Assembly: GCF_001618005.1 (NCBI RefSeq)
Contig: NZ_LQXA01000013.1
Location: 162,488-226,487, forward strand
Direction of reading: 5' to 3'
Length of the DNA: 64,000 nt
DNA from: Clavibacter tessellarius
GTDB taxonomy: Bacteria; Actinomycetota; Actinomycetes; Actinomycetales; Microbacteriaceae
Positions 32,429 through 43,465 of this stretch are shown piece after piece. How positions within the stretch are numbered: the first letter of the stretch is position 1; the number at the start of each line of letters is the position of its first letter. The notes under the pieces were generated by a model that ran no database searches, was not told the origin of the DNA, and saw only the letters and a list, made by a program, of their open reading frames with translations. A program made the translations under genes and the position numbers.

Positions 32429-33694
32429 TCAGCGGACGCGCGCGGCCTCGTCGCGCGCGGCGCGGTCCCAGGTGTCCTCGAGCATGCGCGGCCTCGCGAG
32501 GTAGAAGCCCGAGGCGGAGGCCACGGCGACCATGGCGAACAGCATCAGCAGCGGGACGGTCCACCCGCCGGACAGCTCGTGCAGCACGCCGAACAGCAGC
32601 GGCCCGAGGGCGCCGATCGAGTAGCCGATGCCCTGCACGAACCCGCTGAGCGCGACCACTCCCCCGTGCGTGCGGGTGCGCAGGTTGATGAGCACGAAGA
32701 CGAGCGGGAACAGCAGCGGACCGGATCCCGCGGCGGCCACCCACAGGAGCGGCGCCGCGGCGGGCGCCACCAGGAGGCCCACGTAGCCGACGACGAAGAA
32801 CAGCACGCCGACCTGGATCAGGATGCCGACGTTCCGCATCCGCGCGGCGAGGATCGGCATGATGATCGCGGCCGGCAGCCCCATGAACCCGAAGACCGCG
32901 AGCAGCGCGCCGGACGCGACGGGCGACTGGCCCGCCGTGTCCTGCAGCAGCGCGGGCAGCCAGGCGAACATCGCGTACGCGTTGAACGACGACGCCGCCT
33001 GGATCCCGACGAGCGCCCACGCGACCGGCGAGCGGAACACGCGGCCCGTGACGGCGGCCGGCGCCTCCTCCACCCGGTCGAGCCCGGCCGCGGCCGCGCG
33101 CTCGCGGCGGGTGTGCCGGTGGTGCTCGACGAGCAGGGCGATCCACGGCGCGAGCGCCACGACCGCGACCCCGGCCCACGCGCCGATCGCGACGCGCCAG
33201 CCGGCGCCGTCCGCCAGCGGCGCGGCGACGAGCGACGGCACGCCCGTGCTGATCGACATCATCACGGTGGTGACGGAGGTGAGCGGCCCGATCCGGCCGG
33301 GGAAGTACTTCTTCACGAGCGGCGGCAGCAGCACGTTGCCGAGGCCCATGCCCGCGAGCGCGAGGATCGTGCCGATGCCGAAGACGACCACGTGCGACGA
33401 GCCGGCGCGCACGAGGTGCCCGGCGATCATGGCGGCGAGGCCCACGACGACCGTGAGCTCGAGGCCCAGGCGGCGCGAGATCGCGGGCGCCAGGAGGCCG
33501 AAGAGCGCGAAGCAGACGGGCGGCAGGGCGCCGAGCACGCCGATCGACACGGTGTCGAGCGGCACGTCGCGGCCGATCTCGTCGACGATCGGCGAGAAGA
33601 CGGCGACGGCGGTGCGGAGGTTCAGGGCCACCAGCACGATGCCGACGAGGGCGAGGAGCGCACCCGCGCGGGGAGCGGCGGGAGGAGTCGTCAC
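32429..33694 (-). CDS. MFS transporter, CynX/NimT (cyanate/nitroimidazole) family
   Basis: The protein of about 421 residues has twelve hydrophobic segments. The N-terminal motif LVALNLRTAVAVFSPIVDEIGRDV is characteristic of the CynX/NimT subgroup, and GNVLLPPLVKKYFPGRIGPLTSV is the subgroup signature after helix 4. Members export or import small anions and 2-nitroimidazole, and many are unassigned. Two adjacent GTG codons could start it; the second, at 33694, lies 6 nt after a TAGAAT box, the spacing seen at other leaderless genes here. It is divergent from the mycothiol-type enzyme gene. Confidence 0.88.
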   Translation of the reverse strand: MTTPPAAPRAGALLALVGIVLVALNLRTAVAVFSPIVDEIGRDVPLDTVSIGVLGALPPVCFALFGLLAPAISRRLGLELTVVVGLAAMIAGHLVRAGSSHVVVFGIGTILALAGMGLGNVLLPPLVKKYFPGRIGPLTSVTTVMMSISTGVPSLVAAPLADGAGWRVAIGAWAGVAVVALAPWIALLVEHHRHTRRERAAAAGLDRVEEAPAAVTGRVFRSPVAWALVGIQAASSFNAYAMFAWLPALLQDTAGQSPVASGALLAVFGFMGLPAAIIMPILAARMRNVGILIQVGVLFFVVGYVGLLVAPAAAPLLWVAAAGSGPLLFPLVFVLINLRTRTHGGVVALSGFVQGIGYSIGALGPLLFGVLHELSGGWTVPLLMLFAMVAVASASGFYLARPRMLEDTWDRAARDEAARVR

Positions 33695-33700
33695 CACCAG

Positions 33701-33706
33701 ATTCTA
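33701..33706 (-). promoter_or_regulatory. -10 box TAGAAT of the MFS gene
   Basis: It lies 6 nt upstream of GTG 33694 (3 nt upstream of GTG 33697), and so favours the second GTG. Confidence 0.5.
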
Positions 33707-33718
33707 CGGCGGCCGGAA

Positions 33719-33724
33719 TAGGCT
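33719..33724 (+). promoter_or_regulatory. -10 box TAGGCT, leaderless start
   Basis: It ends 7 nt before ATG 33732. It stands back to back with the minus-strand TAGAAT box 12 bases away. Confidence 0.55.
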
Positions 33725-33731
33725 CTCGGCC

Positions 33732-34412
33732 ATGAGCGAGATCTCCCGTCACCTGCCCCTCAGCCAGCGCCCCTCCGAGCCCGAGGCGCGCGTGACGGGC
33801 GTCTGGAGCGCCGAGATCGCCGACGTCCTCGACCGCACGGCCGACCTCCTCGCCTCCCTCGACGCGGACGGCTGGGAGGCCGCGAGCATGTGCGAGGGCT
33901 GGACCGTGCGCGACGTCGCCGGGCACGTCGTCTGGCGGGTGGGCGCGAGCAACGGCGCCATGGTGCGCACGGCCGTGGGATCCATGCGCCGCCGCCCCCA
34001 CCTCAACCCCATGCACGTGATGGACGACCTCAGCGCCGACGAGGCCCGCCGCGCCCCCGAGGACCTCGTCGCCCGGATCCGCGCCATCGCCGCCGAGAAG
34101 CGCGCCGGCAAGGGCCGCAAGCGCCTGCCGGAGCTCCTCGAGGTGGTCGTGCACGCGTTCGACATCGCGCACGCGCTCAAGGTGGACCTGGAGCTCGACC
34201 ACCGCTCGACGGGCGCCGTCGCGGTGGCCCGCGCGGCGATCGCGCCCGCCGGGATCCGCGGCGTGCTGCGCGCCCGGACGCTCCGCGCCTCCGACGCCGG
34301 CTGGAGCGTGGGCCACGGCCCCGCCATCGAGGCCACCGCGTCGACGCTGATCATGTACCTCTTCGGCCGCACGCCCCGCCCCGAGGGCGACGCCGCGGGA
34401 GACGCCGCCTAG
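33732..34412 (+). CDS. Maleylpyruvate isomerase family mycothiol-dependent enzyme (DinB-like)
   Basis: The 226-residue protein has the DinB/MDMPI four-helix fold: VTGVWSAEIADVLDRTADLLASLDADGWEAASMCEGWTVRDVAGHVVWRVG, with the metal-binding His in GHVVW and a second site in LEVVVHAFDIAHAL. These enzymes use mycothiol, the actinobacterial thiol, or bind a metal; the exact reaction is unknown. It ends in a convergent 4-base overlap with ribF (CTAG shared). The start is fixed by the -10 box. Confidence 0.87.
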   Translation: MSEISRHLPLSQRPSEPEARVTGVWSAEIADVLDRTADLLASLDADGWEAASMCEGWTVRDVAGHVVWRVGASNGAMVRTAVGSMRRRPHLNPMHVMDDLSADEARRAPEDLVARIRAIAAEKRAGKGRKRLPELLEVVVHAFDIAHALKVDLELDHRSTGAVAVARAAIAPAGIRGVLRARTLRASDAGWSVGHGPAIEATASTLIMYLFGRTPRPEGDAAGDAA

Positions 34413-35341
34413 ATCCCGAGCACCGCACGGGTGCGCACGACGTCGTCCGTCATCTGCGCGATCAGCGGCTCGCGGCCCTCGTACGCGACCATGCCGCGGA
34501 TCCGGCTGACGAACACGACCTCGACCTCGTGGTCGTACAGGTCGAGCGTCTCGTCCAGCACGAACGCCTCGACGACGCGGGGCCGGACGCCCGCGAATGT
34601 GGGGTTCGTGCCGACGGAGATGGCCGACGGGTAGGTGCGGTCGCCGTCGCGCAGCCAGCCGGCGTAGACGCCGTCGGCCGGGATGAGGCCCTCGGCCTCG
34701 GGCGAGAGGTTGGCGGTGGGGAAGCCGAGCTCGCGGCCGCGCTTCTCGCCGTGCACGACGACGCCGCGGACGGCGGGGCAGCGGCCGAGGAGCTCCGCCG
34801 CGGCCGTCACGTCGCCGCGGTCCATGAGGTCGCGGATCCACGTGGAGGAGACCTTGCGGCTGCCGTCCGGCATGACGTCGCCGACCACCACCGTGCGGAA
34901 GCCGTGGCGCTCGCCGAGGCGCGTGAGGGTGGCGGCGTCGCCCGCACCCTGCGCGCCGAAGCGGAAGTCCTCGCCCACGAGCACGACCCGGGCGCCGAGG
35001 GCGTCGACCAGCACCGTGCGGACGAACTCCTCGGGGCTCAGCCGCTGCAGGCGCTCGTCGAACGGGAGCATGAGGGTCGCGTCGACGCCGAGCTCAGCGA
35101 GCAGCTCGATCTTCTGCCGGTTGCTCACGAGGCTCTGCGGGCGCGCGGCGGGCGCGAGCAGGGCGGCCGGGTGCCGGTCGAACGTGACGACGGCCGAGGC
35201 CAGGCCCTCGTCGGCGGCGATGCCCAGGAGGCCCTGGATGACCGCGCGGTGCCCGGCGTGCACGCCGTCGAACTTGCCGATGGTGACGGCGCTCGGCCCG
35301 AATCCTCCCGGCACCCCGGCCGGGTCGTGGACGACGATCAC
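34409..35341 (-). CDS. ribF: Bifunctional riboflavin kinase / FAD synthetase
   Basis: The 310-residue protein has an N-terminal FAD synthetase (nucleotidyltransferase) domain with TIGKFDGVHAGHRAVI and SSTWIRDLMDRGDV. The C-terminal flavokinase domain has GRELGFPTANLSPEAEGLIPADGVYAGWL. It makes FMN and then FAD from riboflavin and ATP. The GTG start is 1 base beyond the stop of the upstream membrane-protein gene. Together with truB, a classical neighbour, it forms a minus-strand cluster with two small membrane-protein genes between. Confidence 0.95.
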   Translation of the reverse strand: MIVVHDPAGVPGGFGPSAVTIGKFDGVHAGHRAVIQGLLGIAADEGLASAVVTFDRHPAALLAPAARPQSLVSNRQKIELLAELGVDATLMLPFDERLQRLSPEEFVRTVLVDALGARVVLVGEDFRFGAQGAGDAATLTRLGERHGFRTVVVGDVMPDGSRKVSSTWIRDLMDRGDVTAAAELLGRCPAVRGVVVHGEKRGRELGFPTANLSPEAEGLIPADGVYAGWLRDGDRTYPSAISVGTNPTFAGVRPRVVEAFVLDETLDLYDHEVEVVFVSRIRGMVAYEGREPLIAQMTDDVVRTRAVLGI

Positions 35342-35342
35342 G

Positions 35343-35804
35343 TCAGCGGTCCCCGCGCACAGGGCGCTCGTCCACCGCGCTCACCCGCGAGCGTCCGCCG
35401 CGGCGCAGCCACCACAGCCCGAGCACGGGCAGCACCAGGGGGATGAAGCCGTAGCCGTTGCCGTAGACCGACCACACGCTGTCGTGCGGGAAGAGCTGGG
35501 CGTCGACGAGGCTCAGCGTGCCGACCACCAGCACGCCGACGAGCTCGAACGCGATGGTGGCGAACGCGATGCGGTACCAGCGGCGCGCGGAGTCCGGGCT
35601 CTTGGCGGGCGCGACCAGGGCGACCGTGGCGACGATGTAGACGACCGCGGCGAGCGCCGAGAGCGCGTACGCGACGGGGGCCTCGTCGAACTTGGTGAGG
35701 ATCTGCGTGACGGACCGCCCGGTCGCGGCGAGGGCGAGCAGCCCGTAGAAGAAGACCAGGACCCGTCCGAGGCCGGTCATGCGCGAGTTCCGGGAGTCAG
35801 TCAT
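35343..35804 (-). CDS. Four-span membrane protein of unknown function
   Basis: The 153-residue protein has about four hydrophobic segments (GRVLVFFYGLLALAATG, ALSALAAVVYIVATVALVAP, IAFATIAFELVGVLVVGTLSL, FIPLVLPVLGLWWL). It has a conserved-looking WSVYGNGYGFIPL motif typical of small actinobacterial membrane proteins found beside ribF. Function unknown. A GATAAT hexamer 10 nt before the ATG may be its promoter. It is followed after a single base by ribF, so the two are coupled. Confidence 0.82.
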   Translation of the reverse strand: MTDSRNSRMTGLGRVLVFFYGLLALAATGRSVTQILTKFDEAPVAYALSALAAVVYIVATVALVAPAKSPDSARRWYRIAFATIAFELVGVLVVGTLSLVDAQLFPHDSVWSVYGNGYGFIPLVLPVLGLWWLRRGGRSRVSAVDERPVRGDR

Positions 35805-35842
35805 GGCACCAGCGATTATCCCCTACCGGGGGAACGCCGCGA

Positions 35843-36211
35843 TCACGCGGACTGCACGTTCCAGATGACGTCCATCCGGTAGACCATGATCGCGATGGCC
35901 AGGCACGAGGCGCCGAGGATGATCGTGCTCCAGCGCGTGCGCTCGACCAGGGCCCAGAAGATCGCGAGCGGCGGGATCACGAGGCCGCTCAGCAGGTACG
36001 CGTAGTACTCGACGAGGTTGCCCGACGGCGGGTTCCCCACGGCGGGGGCCGCGATCGCGACGACGAGCTGCACGACGAGCAGCACCTCGACGAGGGCGGT
36101 CGGCAGCACGGTGAGGTCGCTCGGCTTCCGTCCGATCGCCCCCACCACGAGGCAGAGCACGCCGGCCACGACGGCCACCGCGATCTGCGCCACCGTGAGC
36201 CAGCCGATCAC
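35843..36211 (-). CDS. Four-span membrane protein of unknown function downstream of truB
   Basis: The 122-residue protein is almost wholly hydrophobic, with four spans (VAQIAVAVVAGVLCLVVGAIG, LVEVLLVVQLVVAIAAP, YYAYLLSGLVIPPLAIFWALVE, TIILGASCLAIAIMVYRMDVIW). The GTG start overlaps the truB stop by 4 bases (GTGA). It is common in this place in actinobacteria but uncharacterised. Confidence 0.8.
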   Translation of the reverse strand: MIGWLTVAQIAVAVVAGVLCLVVGAIGRKPSDLTVLPTALVEVLLVVQLVVAIAAPAVGNPPSGNLVEYYAYLLSGLVIPPLAIFWALVERTRWSTIILGASCLAIAIMVYRMDVIWNVQSA

Positions 36212-37167
36212 GAGGCGCCCGGGTCGTCGGCCGGGAAGTTGACGAGGGACGTGCCGGTGCGGCCGCGGAAGCCGACCAGCCCCACGAGCCGGCCGTCGGG
36301 CGCGACCGCGGCGAGCGGATCCTCGGTGGGCGCCTCATCCGGAGTCGTCAGCTTCTTCCCGTGGCCGAGGTCGACGGCCTCCTGCGCGGTGAGGTGCAGC
36401 ACGTCGAAGAGGCGGGCGGCCGCCTCGGCCGGCGGGATGAGGCGGTCGGCGACGACCATGTCGTCGATGGCCACGGCGTCGTCCACGTGGAAGGGCCCGA
36501 CGCGCGTGCGGCGGAGCGCGGTGAGGTGCCCGCCGACGCCGAGCTCCCGGCCGAGGTCGCGCGCGAGCGCCCGCACGTACGTGCCGGACGAGCAGGTGAT
36601 GCGCACGTCGAGGTCGAGCTGCGCGCCGTCCTCCTCGCCCTCCTCCGCGTCGACCGCGGAGAAGCGGAGCACGTCGAACGCGGAGACGGTGACCTCGCGC
36701 GCGGCGAGCTCGACGTCCTCGCCCGCGCGGACCCGGGCGTAGGCGCGCTTGCCGTCGACCTTGATGGCGCTCACCGCGCTCGGGACCTGCGAGATGACGC
36801 CGCGGAGGCCCGAGATCGCGCGCTCCACGTCGGCGACGGCGAGGTCGCGGATGCGGCCGGGCTCGGCGCGCGACACGACCTCGCCCTCCCGGTCGTCGGT
36901 GGTGGTGGCGCGGCCCAGGCGGATCGTGGCCAGGTACTCCTTGTCGAGGCCGACGAGGTACGTGAGCAGGCGCGTGGAGCTGTTGACGCCGAGGATCATG
37001 AGGCCCGTCGCCATGGGGTCGAGCGTGCCGGCGTGCCCGACCTTGCGCGTGCCGGCGAGGCGGCGGGTGCGGGCGACGAGGTCGTGGCTGGTCCACTCCC
37101 CGCGCTTGTCGACGAGGAGCAGGCCGCTCACGGTGGAGGGAGCGGCGCGGGGGGTCGGGGATTCCAT
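36208..37167 (-). CDS. truB: tRNA pseudouridine(55) synthase
   Basis: The 319-residue protein has the TruB N-terminal GLLLVDKRGEWTSHDLV, the catalytic Asp in HAGTLDPMATGLMILG, KEYLATIRLGRATTTDDREG and RITCSSGTYVRALARDLGRELG. It makes pseudouridine 55 in the T-loop of tRNAs. Its usual neighbours rbfA and infB lie about 2.7 kb away here, separated by four unrelated genes. It is coupled by a 4-base overlap to the small membrane-protein gene. Confidence 0.95.
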   Translation of the reverse strand: MESPTPRAAPSTVSGLLLVDKRGEWTSHDLVARTRRLAGTRKVGHAGTLDPMATGLMILGVNSSTRLLTYLVGLDKEYLATIRLGRATTTDDREGEVVSRAEPGRIRDLAVADVERAISGLRGVISQVPSAVSAIKVDGKRAYARVRAGEDVELAAREVTVSAFDVLRFSAVDAEEGEEDGAQLDLDVRITCSSGTYVRALARDLGRELGVGGHLTALRRTRVGPFHVDDAVAIDDMVVADRLIPPAEAAARLFDVLHLTAQEAVDLGHGKKLTTPDEAPTEDPLAAVAPDGRLVGLVGFRGRTGTSLVNFPADDPGAS

Positions 37168-37251
37168 GGCCTGACCATCATGCCGTGCGGGGACGCGTCC
37201 CCGGATCCGCGGAGGCGGCCCGGCTTAGGATCGGGTGTCGAGGGAGGGCCT

Positions 37252-38247
37252 GTGCTGATCGGGGTCGTGGGGGCCGGAGCGGTCGGTGGGACCGTCGCCG
37301 CGCTGCTGGAGCGGGCGGGCCACCAGGTGGACGTCACCGCGCGCGGGCCGCACCTGCGCGCCATCCAGGACCGCGGGCTGCGGCTGGCCGGCGGATGGGG
37401 CGCGCACGTCGCGCGCGTCGCCGCCGCCGAGCGCCTGGGACGGCCGCCCGAGCTCGCGGTGGTCGCCACGAAGATCGCCGACGCCCGCGATGCGATGCGG
37501 GAGAACGCCGGCTGGCTGAGGGGCATCCCCGTGCTCGTCGTGCAGAACGGCCTGTCGGGCCTGCGGATGGGCGCCGAGTGCCTGCCGCGCTCCCAGGTCG
37601 TGGGCGGGCTCGCGCTCCTCGCCACCTCGTTGACGGAGCCCGGGCTCGTCACCGTCACGGGACCCGCCGGCATCCACATCGGCTCGGCGGACGGCCCGGA
37701 CGGCGCCGGGGTCGAGCTCGTGCGCCGCGTCCTCGACCCGGTGATGCCCGTCACCGTCGCCCCCGACTTCCGCGGCGCGCAGTGGACGAAGCTCGTCGTG
37801 AACGGCATCAACGCGGTCCCGGCGGTCACGGGCCTCAGCGCGCAGGCGGTGATCGCCGACCCGGTCATGCGGCGGATCGTCACGCGCGCCATGCAGGAGA
37901 CCGTCCGCACGGGCCTCGCCCGCGGCGTCGTCTTCGGCTCGCTCGCCGGGCTCACGCACCGGCGGCTGAAGGCGTTCGCGTCGATGCCCGTCGGACTCGC
38001 CGGCCGGCTGCCCGTGTCGCTCGCGCGCGCCATGGGGAGCGTGCCGAACCCGGGGTCGACCCTGCAGAGCATCCGCCGCGACCGCCCCACGGAGATCGAC
38101 CACCTCAACGGCGCCGTCGCCGCGCTCGCGCCGGGCGCCGGGCAGGACGCACGCGTGAACGCCGCGCTCGTGCAGCTCGTGCACGGCGTGGAGACGAGCG
38201 GACGGCACATCTCCCCCGCCGAGCTCGTGCGGCTCGTCCCGCGCTGA
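37252..38247 (+). CDS. 2-dehydropantoate 2-reductase family protein (PanE/ApbA fold)
   Basis: The 331-residue protein has the NADP motif GVVGAGAVGGTVAALLERAGH, the middle QNGLSGLRMGAE, and the catalytic-Lys segment WTKLVVNGINAVPAVTG. A C-terminal domain ends STLQSIRRDRPTEIDHLNGAVAALA. This matches ketopantoate reductases, which make pantoate for coenzyme A. Several paralogues usually exist in actinobacteria, so panE is not assigned. GTG start with AGGGAGGG upstream, and TAGGAT at 37226-37231 as a probable -10 box of a normal, leadered message. Confidence 0.87.
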   Translation: MLIGVVGAGAVGGTVAALLERAGHQVDVTARGPHLRAIQDRGLRLAGGWGAHVARVAAAERLGRPPELAVVATKIADARDAMRENAGWLRGIPVLVVQNGLSGLRMGAECLPRSQVVGGLALLATSLTEPGLVTVTGPAGIHIGSADGPDGAGVELVRRVLDPVMPVTVAPDFRGAQWTKLVVNGINAVPAVTGLSAQAVIADPVMRRIVTRAMQETVRTGLARGVVFGSLAGLTHRRLKAFASMPVGLAGRLPVSLARAMGSVPNPGSTLQSIRRDRPTEIDHLNGAVAALAPGAGQDARVNAALVQLVHGVETSGRHISPAELVRLVPR

Positions 38248-38286
38248 TCCGGCCGGCCCCGCGCTCCACGAGCTCGGCCGACGGCG

Positions 38287-38841
38287 TCAGCAGCTGTCGG
38301 CGAAGACGCGCCGCGGGAGCTCGGGGTCGGTGACGTCGACGATCATGGTGGCCGCGCGCCGGGGGTTCACCGCGCGGATGTACCGCGCGTGCGCCTCCTG
38401 CGCGGCGGATCCGGCGTCCCCGCCGGCGGTCGCGAGCGGCTCGCCGGGCAGCAGCAGGTAGACGACCGCGTTCCAGAGGCCGCGCAGCTCGGGGGCCTGG
38501 AGGGCATCGCCGGAAACCAGCAGCACGGCGTCGTCGGGGGCGTCGGTCACGGGATCGCCGCCCGGACGCAGGGCGAACGGCAGGCCGGGCCGGCGGAAGG
38601 GGCGCACGAGGCCGTCGCGCAGCGCGTCCGCGCCCGCGGCGCCGTGCTCCGCGGCATCCGCGACGTACGCGGCGTGACCGCCCGCGCGCAGCACGTCCGC
38701 GAGGTCGCGCGCGAAGCCCGCGGGATCCGCGAGCGGGCCGCCGTCCACCGCCAGGAACGCGCGCCCGCGGCCGTAGTTGTGCAGGAACTCGTCGGCGAGC
38801 GAGGACAGGACCTCGGCGCGGGAGGCGCGGTACAGGGGCAT
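38287..38841 (-). CDS. Uridine-kinase-like protein lacking the P-loop
   Basis: The 184-residue protein follows the layout of small actinobacterial uridine-kinase-like proteins: a strand FLAVDG where the P-loop would begin, then LADVLRAGGHAAYVADAAEH, and DDAVLLVSGDALQAPELRGLWNAVVYLLLP, like the family's effector region (ALxxPELRxLWxxxVxL). But the expected GxxGxGKT is replaced by GGPLADPAGFAR, so ATP hydrolysis or kinase activity is unlikely. It is divergent from mutY with facing -10 boxes. The ATG at 38841 is supported by TACGCT 6 nt upstream. Confidence 0.7.
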   Translation of the reverse strand: MPLYRASRAEVLSSLADEFLHNYGRGRAFLAVDGGPLADPAGFARDLADVLRAGGHAAYVADAAEHGAAGADALRDGLVRPFRRPGLPFALRPGGDPVTDAPDDAVLLVSGDALQAPELRGLWNAVVYLLLPGEPLATAGGDAGSAAQEAHARYIRAVNPRRAATMIVDVTDPELPRRVFADSC

Positions 38842-38847
38842 GACCCG

Positions 38848-38853
38848 AGCGTA
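38848..38853 (-). promoter_or_regulatory. -10 box TACGCT of the kinase-like gene
   Basis: It lies 6 nt upstream of the minus-strand ATG 38841, back to back with the mutY box. Confidence 0.55.
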
Positions 38854-38866
38854 GGCCGCGCTCTCG

Positions 38867-38872
38867 TACGCT
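38867..38872 (+). promoter_or_regulatory. -10 box TACGCT of mutY, leaderless
   Basis: It ends 6 nt before ATG 38879. The two divergent -10 boxes are separated by only 13 bases, so the -35 region of each promoter lies in the other gene. Confidence 0.55.
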
Positions 38873-38878
38873 GGCCGC

Positions 38879-39757
38879 ATGCCCGAGACCGCCCTCGCCC
38901 GCGACGTCAACGCCTGGTTCCGGGAGAACGCGCGCGACCTGCCGTGGCGACGCGAGGGGTTCGGATCCTGGGGCATCCTCGTCAGCGAGTTCATGCTGCA
39001 GCAGACGCCCGTGGTCCGGGTGATCCCGCGGCTCGAGGAGTGGCTCGTGCGCTGGCCGACGCCCGCCGCGCTCGCCGCGACGCCAGCGAGCGAGGCCGTC
39101 CGCGCGTGGGGCCGGCTCGGCTACCCGCGCCGGGCGCTCAACCTGCACGCGTGCGCGGTCGCGATCACGGAGCGGCACGGCGGCGAAGTGCCCGAGGACG
39201 TGGACGCCCTGCTCGACCTGCCCGGCGTCGGTCCGTACACGGCGCGCGCCGTCGCCGCCTTCGCGTTCGGGCACCGGCACCCGGTGGTCGACGTCAACGT
39301 GCGGAGGGTGATCGCGCGCGCGGTCGCCGGCCAGGGCGATCCGGGTCCCGCGCGCACCGCGGCCGACCTCGCCGCCATGGAGGCGCAGCTGCCGGCCGAC
39401 GTCGCCGAGGCACGGGTCTTCAACGCGGGCGCGATGGAGCTGGGCGCGGTCGTCTGCACGGCGCGGTCGCCCCGCTGCGAGGAGTGCCCGATCCGGGGCA
39501 TCTGCGCGTGGCGCGCGGCCGGCTACCCGGCCTACGACGGCCCGGTGCGCGTGGTGCAGAAGAAGTACGAGGGATCCGACCGCCAGGTGCGCGGGCTGCT
39601 GCTCGCCGAGCTGCGGTCGAGCCACTCCCCCGTGAGCGCCGCCGACCTCGCGACCGCATGGCCGGAGCCCGTGCAACGGGACCGCGCGCTCGCCGGGCTC
39701 GTGGCCGACGGGCTCGCCGTGGTCCAGCCCGACGGCACGTACGCCCTGCCGAGCTGA
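38879..39757 (+). CDS. mutY: A/G-specific adenine DNA glycosylase
   Basis: The 292-residue protein has the HhH-GPD domain: LPWRREGFGSWGILVSEFMLQQTPV, the helix-hairpin-helix LPGVGPYTARAVAAFAFG, and the catalytic Asp in PVVDVNVRRV. The iron-sulfur cluster spacing C-x6-C-x2-C-x5-C is intact (CTARSPRCEECPIRGIC). It removes adenine paired with 8-oxoguanine. The C-terminal domain is short and no clear NUDIX-like domain is present, as in several actinobacterial MutY proteins. Convergent with rbfA across a strong hairpin. Confidence 0.93.
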   Translation: MPETALARDVNAWFRENARDLPWRREGFGSWGILVSEFMLQQTPVVRVIPRLEEWLVRWPTPAALAATPASEAVRAWGRLGYPRRALNLHACAVAITERHGGEVPEDVDALLDLPGVGPYTARAVAAFAFGHRHPVVDVNVRRVIARAVAGQGDPGPARTAADLAAMEAQLPADVAEARVFNAGAMELGAVVCTARSPRCEECPIRGICAWRAAGYPAYDGPVRVVQKKYEGSDRQVRGLLLAELRSSHSPVSAADLATAWPEPVQRDRALAGLVADGLAVVQPDGTYALPS

Positions 39758-39795
39758 CGCGCGCGGCGACGCGTCGATCCACCTACGCACGCACG

Positions 39796-39829
39796 GAGGG
39801 GGCGCGCGTCCCTCGACGCGCGCCCCCTC
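39796..39829. terminator. Bidirectional terminator-like hairpin between mutY and rbfA
   Basis: A perfect 15-bp stem, GAGGGGGCGCGCGTC at 39796-39810 with its complement at 39815-39829, closed by a 4-base loop, sits between convergent stops. Confidence 0.75.
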
Positions 39830-39877
39830 ATCGAAGCCGGATCAGCGCTCGACGCCGGATCAGGGCGCCGTGCCGGA

Positions 39878-40414
39878 TCAGTGCGCCGGCGTGAACCCGG
39901 GCGCCGTCGGGTCGCCGAGGTCGCCGTCGGCAACCTCGTCGTCCTCGTCGTCCTCGTCGTCCTCGTCGTCGTCCTCGTCCTCGTCGTCCTCCAGGACGCG
40001 CGGCTTGACGTACGGGTCCTCGTCGCCCGCGTATACGCCGGCCTTCGCCTGCGCCTGCACGTCGGCGTCGCGGCGACGCGCCTCCTCGAGGAGGGCGTCG
40101 ATCGCGGCCGCGTTCTCCGGCACGCCGTCGAGGATGAACTCGAGCGACGGCGTGAGGCGCGCGGTGATGTTCTTGCCGACCTCGCTGCGGAGCATGCCCG
40201 TCGCGGACTTCAGGGCCGCGGCCGTGTCGGCGCGCTCCTCGTCGGTGCCGTAGACCGTGTAGAAGATGCTGGCGTGCTGCAGGTCGCCCGTGACGCGGAC
40301 GTCGGTGACGGTCACGAAGCCGAGGCGCGGGTCCTTGATGCCCCGGTCGAGCTTGCGCGCGACGATCTCCTTGATGCGGTCGGCCATCTTCCGGGCCCTC
40401 GCGTGATCGACCAT
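39878..40414 (-). CDS. rbfA: 30S ribosome-binding factor A
   Basis: The 178-residue protein has the RbfA KH-like core (ARKMADRIKEIVARKLDRGIKDPRLGFVTVTDVRVTGDLQHASIFYTVYG, then LRSEVGKNITARLTPSLEFILD). The C-terminal tail of about 40 residues is extremely acidic, with repeated Asp/Glu from about residue 137, encoded by GTCGTCCTC-like microrepeats. It binds the immature 30S subunit and helps 16S maturation, especially in the cold. It is the last gene of the nusA-infB block, 123 bases after infB with a hairpin between. Confidence 0.93.
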   Translation of the reverse strand: MVDHARARKMADRIKEIVARKLDRGIKDPRLGFVTVTDVRVTGDLQHASIFYTVYGTDEERADTAAALKSATGMLRSEVGKNITARLTPSLEFILDGVPENAAAIDALLEEARRRDADVQAQAKAGVYAGDEDPYVKPRVLEDDEDEDDDEDDEDDEDDEVADGDLGDPTAPGFTPAH

Positions 40415-40492
40415 GGTCGACGTCCTTCCGTGACGGATGCGGCCGGGCGAGACCCGGCATCGTGCTGACGCCCCGCGGGTGGCGGGACGGGA

Positions 40493-40524
40493 GGGCCCCG
40501 CTCCCCTGGTGGGGAGCGGGGCCC
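40493..40524 (-). terminator. Perfect 14-bp hairpin between infB and rbfA
   Basis: GGGCCCCGCTCCCC (40493-40506) pairs exactly with 40511-40524 across the loop TGGT, 14 bases downstream of the infB stop. It should end or attenuate transcription after infB, so rbfA may depend on read-through or its own promoter. Confidence 0.75.
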
Positions 40525-40537
40525 GGATCGGCCGGGG

Positions 40538-43369
<2,832 letters not shown>

Positions 43370-43465
43370 TGTTCTCCTGTCTGGGGGTCCTCTCCCAGGC
43401 AGGAGGGGACCGCTAGTGCTGGACGGATCTCATTTCGAGCCGCTCATTAGTTGTCCATGTGCCGT

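Noticed and set aside
39878..40010. GTCGTCCTC microrepeats as a CRISPR or regulatory repeat
   Set aside because: They encode the acidic tail of RbfA in frame, so a coding explanation is enough.
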